From Ricinus communis (taxonomy: Eukaryota > Streptophyta > Magnoliopsida > Malpighiales > Euphorbiaceae): a stretch of 64,000 nt of DNA. Of the stretch, positions 59,679 through 64,000 are shown piece by piece; the stretch's first letter is position 1; the number at the start of each line of letters is the position of its first letter. Under the pieces are notes generated by a model. It saw nothing but the letters and a program-made list of their open reading frames with translations, did not search any database and had not been told where the DNA came from. The stretch lies in assembly GCF_019578655.1 (NCBI RefSeq), contig NC_063256.1, positions 26,522,342-26,586,341 on the forward strand. Direction: 5' to 3'. Both the position numbers and the translations under genes were made by a program.

Positions 59679-60407
59679 ATGCTAAACTCAAACTCTTTGT
59701 GTGACGCATTGGAAAATGAGAATAGGAACCGAGAGAGTGCTAAAAATTGGGATACCCGTGCATCTTTAGAAGCTCGGGTGGAATCATTTTGCAGGGCTAC
59801 CGATGAACTCTCCACTCCTATCCTTTCATCTCAAGTTTTTTATGAATTTTGTTGTGGTTTACATTTGAGTAATGATTATCCATTGTGCACTGATTTTACT
59901 CCTTATTCTTATAGCGTGAGCGAATTGAATTATACGGGCAATTGGCCAAGTGACTCGTATGGAAGCACCTATAATCAAGAGTGGAGTACTCATTTACCCT
60001 ATGGATGGAGCTTAGATGGCCAAGAACCACTAGGAATTCAGCAACTACATCAGCAGCCTAATTTTGCACCTTCAACTCAAGATGAAGAGTTAGTGTTAGA
60101 GGAGCTGATGATGAGGTTCATAACAAGTCTTGAGGAAAGATTCCAACAAACAGAGAGGATACTTGAAGATCAACAAGTCTCGATTAACAACATAGAGCAT
60201 CAAGTAGGCTTAATCTTTAAGTTACTAGCGGAAGAGCAATTGAGAACTCCATCAAACGCTGCTGAATCCGAGGAACATTTGAGCGCCATCACTTTGCGTT
60301 CAGGTGAGAATTTTTCTGGTTTATCTATTATGTTTGACGATGATGCTTATGTGCGGGACGACTCTTTGAACATGGAGATAGAACCGGAAAGGAAGAGGCA
60401 AACATGA
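59679..60407 (+). CDS. Athila-like Gag-related ORF (C-terminal part), 242 codons
   Basis: An open frame from an ATG 183 bases after the LTR. Residues about 88-112 (ELNYTGNWPSDSYGSTYNQE) and about 143-215 (LEELMMRFITSLEERFQQTE, then QVSINNIEHQVG and AITLRSG) match the C-terminal part of Athila/Tat Gag, where a repeat-rich linker leads to a coiled coil and the AVTLRSG motif before protease. The capsid domain that should precede is missing; residues 1-60 are not recognisable. The frame is still open, so it may be translated, but a particle-forming function is doubtful. Confidence 0.65.
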   Translation: MLNSNSLCDALENENRNRESAKNWDTRASLEARVESFCRATDELSTPILSSQVFYEFCCGLHLSNDYPLCTDFTPYSYSVSELNYTGNWPSDSYGSTYNQEWSTHLPYGWSLDGQEPLGIQQLHQQPNFAPSTQDEELVLEELMMRFITSLEERFQQTERILEDQQVSINNIEHQVGLIFKLLAEEQLRTPSNAAESEEHLSAITLRSGENFSGLSIMFDDDAYVRDDSLNMEIEPERKRQT

Positions 60408-60940
60408 TCCTCCGAAAGACTATCAGCGGGAATTGTGATTGATGATCTTTGAGTTGCGATTAGAGGAATTGTTGGTAGATTTTCCACAAGTCCCTTCGAT
60501 GATGGAAGATGAGCACGAGGTATCCAATGAAGAAGTCTTGGAGGAGCTCGAGTTTCTCCTAGCAAGTGAACCAAGCTAAGGACTGAAGAAAACCATCGAC
60601 ACTCCTGAAGAGATTGCCCAACCGTCGATCCTTCCAATTGTTGAAACTCTATCTTTCAAATTGGACGAGCCCCTACAGCATCATGACTACGTGCAAATAT
60701 ATGAGGAGCGAGTTTTGCCCATCATACTGGCAGCTTGCTTGACTGTCGGGAAGAGGAAGTTGACGATTATCCCTCTAAGCGGATATTTGAAGCCATTTAC
60801 TTGGAAGAATGATGGATGGTCGCCAATCCCCACCGTTTGCTTTTCACCATGAGTCCAGCTAAGAAGACTCATCACATCAAAAAGAAGCGCTTTTGGGAGG
60901 CACCCCAAATTCTATTTTTCAATTTGAATACTTTACCCTT
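60408..60940 (+). pseudogene. Decayed continuation after the Gag-like ORF
   Basis: Short plus-strand blocks: acidic EEVLEELEFLLASEPS (about 60530-60578), SILPIVETLSFKLDEPLQ (60626-60682), a 63-codon stretch to 60852 (ILAACLTVGKRKLTIIP), and KKTHHIKKKRFWEAPQILF (about 60858-60918). The last block recalls the end of Athila ORFs. Between them the frame shifts. The protease-RT-integrase region expected here is absent. Confidence 0.5.
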
Positions 60941-61084
60941 GCATTATGAACTTAGTTGATTAGGTTTTATAGTTGGTTTTTGTTAAGTTTTATTTATGTT
61001 CAGTGTATGAGTTGAGGATTTATTGGTTTTGCAGGTGAGAAAGAGTGATAAAGTGCTGAGAATCGCAACTTTTGCATTATCTGG

Positions 61085-61360
61085 AGATCAACACGGGCGT
61101 GTTCAAGACCGTGTTCATTAACACGACCCGTGTTCTAATTGAAGAAAATCAAACTAAGATGAACACGTCCACAGAAGCTAACACGGGCATTTATGCCCTG
61201 CCGTGTCCACAACACGTTCCCGTGTCAAAGACCATGTCCGTAACACGGGCGTGTTCTGAGAAGTGGTAAGTCAGCACATTTTTATTCGCTTAACACGGCC
61301 CGATATCCATACCGTGTTCATGAACACGGCCCATGTTATAGAACACGGGCGTGTTCCGCA
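61085..61360 (+). repeat. Cluster of GC-rich half-palindromes in the internal region
   Basis: About a dozen copies of AACACGGGCGTGTTC, ACACGACCCGTGTTC, TAACACGGGC and relatives within 280 bp, similar to the clusters inside the LTRs but here between the two ORFs. Neighbouring units can pair with one another. Confidence 0.85.
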
Positions 61361-61368
61361 CACTTGCC

Positions 61369-61480
61369 TATATATACCACTTCATTTCAAAAAAATTTTT
61401 TGCTCTACCCCATCTCTTACTCTCTCACATCTTATTTCTCATTTCGAAGGCTTTGGATATTGCGTTTGTCAAGTAAGTAC
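61369..61480 (+). promoter_or_regulatory. Candidate internal promoter with downstream splice donor
   Basis: TATATA at 61369-61374 within GCCTATATATACCAC, followed by a pyrimidine-rich stretch and CAAGTAAGTA (61468-61477), a strong splice-donor match. An acceptor-like CTTAG lies at about 61988-61992, just before the ORF starting at 62019. Together they could give a spliced subgenomic transcript. Inference only. Confidence 0.4.
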
Positions 61481-61499
61481 CCTCCAACTTCATTTTTCA

Positions 61500-62018
61500 T
61501 TATTTTATTTTGATATTAGTTCGAATTTATATATATATATATATATTCTTTTTTTATTTTCTTATTTTATTATTTGGTGTATGCATTTACATTCATGTTT
61601 GTGCTTAATTTTCTTTTATTTTCTTTAATATAGTTTATATACTTAACTTGCTCATATTTTCCATTTTTCTTTTCTACCATTATTTACGATTGTGATTAAT
61701 TCCTTATTTTTCTCTTTATTATTATTGTCGGCCGCTAAACAATACGCTCTATCATAGATAGTCAAGTCTGTTTGTGTCTGTTTTATATTAGCATGTTGGT
61801 TTGCCTTGTGATGGATAATGGCGAAGTAAACTCCATATGGATGAATTGCAAATTTAATTGGTTAGCATTGCTTAGCAGTGTTGTGGATTAAATTTTCTTT
61901 GCAGGACATTGAACAGTTTAATTTTATCGAGTTAAATCGTTTGGTTTGTTCATTTTATGCCGTTATGCTGCCAGAATTTTGTTGATCCTTAGTACTAAAA
62001 GTTTCCTTTTCAAGTACC
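61500..62018. other. T-rich spacer (candidate intron)
   Basis: Strongly T-rich with a (TA)n tract at about 61530-61547. No ORF of interest. Confidence 0.5.
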
Positions 62019-63412
62019 ATGTCCACCAGACGAGGATCAGGAGTTTATAAGAGGAGGCGGACCGATGGTTCCTCTTCCTCTCGATCATCAGGCGCTGCAC
62101 CAACTAGTTCAGGCCAAATTAGACCACCGCAGCGCCATTGATTCCTACTTTTCCAAGGGCAGCCCACCTTTGAGCAGAGATATCAATCGATGAGGCACAA
62201 AGATTTGGGAAAGGGGCGTAGGATAGATCGGCCAAGACCTTTGGAGAATGTCGGACTTGCAGTGCGATCCGATATCTTGAGACACCCCATTTCAACATTT
62301 CTTTGACATTGTTGAACCAACATATAGGGAGTTGACCGTGGAGTTTGCCGTACTTTCTTTCGCAAAGCCGGTGCGGGACTTCCAACAACCGGATGCGATC
62401 AGTTTCGAATAGCAAGGCGGACTTTCACGATGAGTGTACGAGTTTGGGGTACACTTAGGCTTGTGGACCGAGGAGGATGCAAATTTGGAGAGGTTTATAG
62501 TCAGCTGTATACACACGCTTGGTGTGTCATATCTGCAAATGTGGGCTGAGATTTCTGATGACACTGAGGGTTACAGTGCCAGCCAGTCCAAGGCGTCTAA
62601 CTTGCCTGAGGGACTGCGGTACTTGCATGCATTACTGGCTAGGACCATCACTGGCAGGGGAGATAGTGGTGGTGTAGTTACCCAGCCAGACCTGTTTATA
62701 CTTTGATGCAACATCGACATGGGGTACTTATTGGCCAGACAGATCAGTGCCTTCTGCAATAACTCAAAGAAGGTATTTTTCTATTTTGGGACTTACATTA
62801 CTCGACTGGCTAGGAGCTTAGGAGTTTTGGAGGAAGCGATACCACATTTGACAGAGCTGGGGGTGATGGAAACGTTGGGACTTCCCCAGATGGTTAGTAT
62901 GGGGATGGTGACTCGTAGGCAGGGTCCGCTAGGACTAGAGTATAGACTGAGGAATGCTCTCTTGGCGGCCTTTCGGAGAGGAGCGACCTGCCCCACGAGC
63001 CCATGGTACACAGGATGTCCCACCTTCTTCTGATATTCCAGAGTCTTCCTCCAGACCGTCTACTTCAGCTCCTTCTGGGTCTTCTTCAGCTGTTTTAGGA
63101 GTCTCCCCAATTGAGTTTAGAGAGCTGCAGCTTAGAGTGCAGAGGTTGGCAGAGGAGCAGCAGCAGCATTTCATTCGACAAGAGGCTTTTCAACAGGACC
63201 TTTTACAGCGTCAGGCTGAGTTTCAGAGCCAGATGATGGCTCAGTTTGAGAGGCAGAGGGCTATGCTTCAAGCCCTGATTGAGCAGAGAGGTAGGTTAGA
63301 GGCCTCTATGGCCAATGATATGTTCGATGATATTTTGCTACGGACTTTGCACCTACCCTGTCCACGGGCCGGGTTCCGAGCGAGCCATTTTGACATCCCT
63401 CTAGCCGGATGA
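62019..63412 (+). pseudogene. Athila ORF1-like protein, frameshifted
   Basis: ATG at 62019 (MSTRRGSGVYKRRRTDGSSS), stop at about 62140, then blocks in changing frames: FEQRYQSMRHKDLGKGR (about 62163), PTYRELTVEFAVLSFAKPV (about 62319), EFGVHLGLWTEEDANLERF (62437), SKASNLPEGLRYLHALLART (62588), DMGYLLARQISAF (62716), FYFGTYITRLARSLGVLEEA (62781) and a Gln-rich coiled coil (63115-63290). The order PTYRELT-EF ... FGV-LGLYTEED ... SKAS-L---LRYLHALLA-T ... YVTRLAR-LG is the Athila ORF1 family (plant retrotransposon ORF1 proteins). Stops and shifts near 62140, 62300, 62410, 62705 and 63000 break it. Role in the element is unknown. Confidence 0.75.
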
Positions 63413-63660
63413 TCCGGTGGCCCTCCCTCTCCAACCGAGCACCCTTCAACACAGCCTCCTATTGGCGCTCCTGCTGATCCACCAGCTCCGCATGTGACAC
63501 TACTTTCGATCCTCGGAGAGCGGCCACTCCTCCACCACGGACCGGCCACGATATACTGTTGATGCACCTTTTTCACTCCCGGAGCCATAATCAGGCGATA
63601 TTAGTTTCTTTTTCCTTTTTCATTTCATATATTTTGTACACTGAGGACAGTGTGTCCTTC

Positions 63661-63676
63661 AAGTGTGGGGTGGGTG
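63661..63676 (+). promoter_or_regulatory. Candidate polypurine tract
   Basis: AAGTGTGGGGTGGGTG follows TGAGGACAGTGTGTCC, a phrase typical of the end of the Athila coding region. It does not lead straight into a TGATGTG LTR start, so the LTR would lie farther on. Confidence 0.45.
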
Positions 63677-64000
63677 ATATTTATCCCATCTTAGTTATTT
63701 GTTTATTCTTTGTGCAATTTTTTGTAAAATTTTGAAATTTTTTCACTTTGTTTCGATGCTCTTACTGTTGACTTGATTTTGAAATCCTGTTTATGTCCAT
63801 GTGATCGGGTAAAACCGATAGTGTTGAGTCTTGCGGAAGAATGTAAGATAATTAGTTTGAGTTTTGCACTAAGTTGCTTTGGTCTATTTAATTCTGTTTT
63901 GATGATTTTTATTTGGAACCTACTCAAAAAGCACACTTGTGAGAAATTGAGCCTAAATTGTAAGCATACACGTTATATGCTTTTATTTATTTTTTGTTGA
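63677..64000 (+). other. Athila-type 3' untranslated sequence
   Basis: T-rich non-coding sequence after the purine tract, running to the end of the window. No LTR start seen. Confidence 0.45.

Larger units (their letters stand above)
57622..64000 (+). mobile_element. Athila-like Ty3/gypsy element, 5' LTR and internal region (runs off the window)
   Basis: Order: LTR (57622-59495), tRNA-Asp primer site (59502-59519), a gag-related ORF (59679-60407) with decayed continuation, a GC-rich palindrome cluster with a TATA-like box (61085-61375), a broken Athila ORF1-like gene (62019-63412) and a purine-rich tract AAGTGTGGGGTGGGTG (63661-63676). No protease, RT, RNase H or integrase is seen in 4.5 kb, so it looks like a large internal-deletion, non-autonomous form. 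The 3' LTR must lie beyond 64000 if present. Confidence 0.75.

Noticed and set aside
1..64000. tRNA or rRNA genes
   Set aside because: I saw only tRNA-complementary primer sites of retroelements, no full tRNA cloverleaf or rRNA segment.

Overview
This is nuclear DNA from a flowering plant, very probably a eudicot. The evidence is AT-rich intergenic sequence, GT-AG introns, a plant-type alpha/beta hydrolase gene, and dense layers of plant retrotransposons: Ty1/copia, Ty3/gypsy chromovirus, Tat and Athila-like elements, plus a MULE and a MITE. I cannot name the species. The only cellular gene that looks intact is the hydrolase at 25944-27605 (+, four coding exons). Nearly everything else is mobile DNA or gene debris.

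Layout. 242-7062 (-): three C-terminal exons of an FGGY-type sugar kinase (D-ribulose kinase-like). Its last intron holds a 4.9-kb gypsy-derived insertion (918-5784) that has an LTR 3' end at BOTH termini and a matching 5-bp flank, TCTAT. 7241-10046 (+): exons of a WD40-repeat protein pseudogene, broken by a 1.3-kb insert with a tandem duplication. 10900-14877 (-): 5' part of a gag-only copia element, interrupted by an Athila-like solo LTR (TSD ACTAT). 14878-17155 (+): decayed copia with RT. 17160-18170 (+): decayed Athila-like LTR and primer site. 18272-18803: MITE. 18876-22600: MULE remnant with a MURA transposase (+) and a facing GRF zinc-finger ORF (-).

22960-25943 is AT-rich upstream sequence with a GGGGTT tract, then comes the hydrolase gene. 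28700-30540 is an AT-rich array with a ~310-bp period. 31512-32942 (-): second solo LTR (TSD TACAT). 33440-34330 (-): unrecognised coding debris. 35035-36260 (+): end of a Tat-type gypsy element. 38100-39030 (-): plant-mobile-domain pseudogene. 40253-45949 (-): copia element with an extra ORF in the env position, interrupted by another Athila-like LTR at 43069-44534 and cut at its upstream edge by one at 45950-47460. 49069-50160 (-): Athila-like integrase debris. 50578-50960 (+): Tat 3' end. 51262-56960 (-): old copia LTR with a younger gag-only copia element nested inside (TSD AAATT). 57622-64000 (+): 5' LTR and 4.5 kb of internal sequence of an Athila-like element with no reverse transcriptase in view.

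Two themes recur. First, gag-only, apparently non-autonomous elements are present as several related copies. Second, two unrelated retroelement families (Athila-like and copia) each carry clusters of short GC-rich perfect palindromes, mainly in otherwise AT-rich LTRs: CCAACACGGCCGTGTTGG in one, AAGCGC-N3/4-GCGCTT in the other. The most unusual objects are the LTR insertion with two 3' ends and these paired hairpin clusters.
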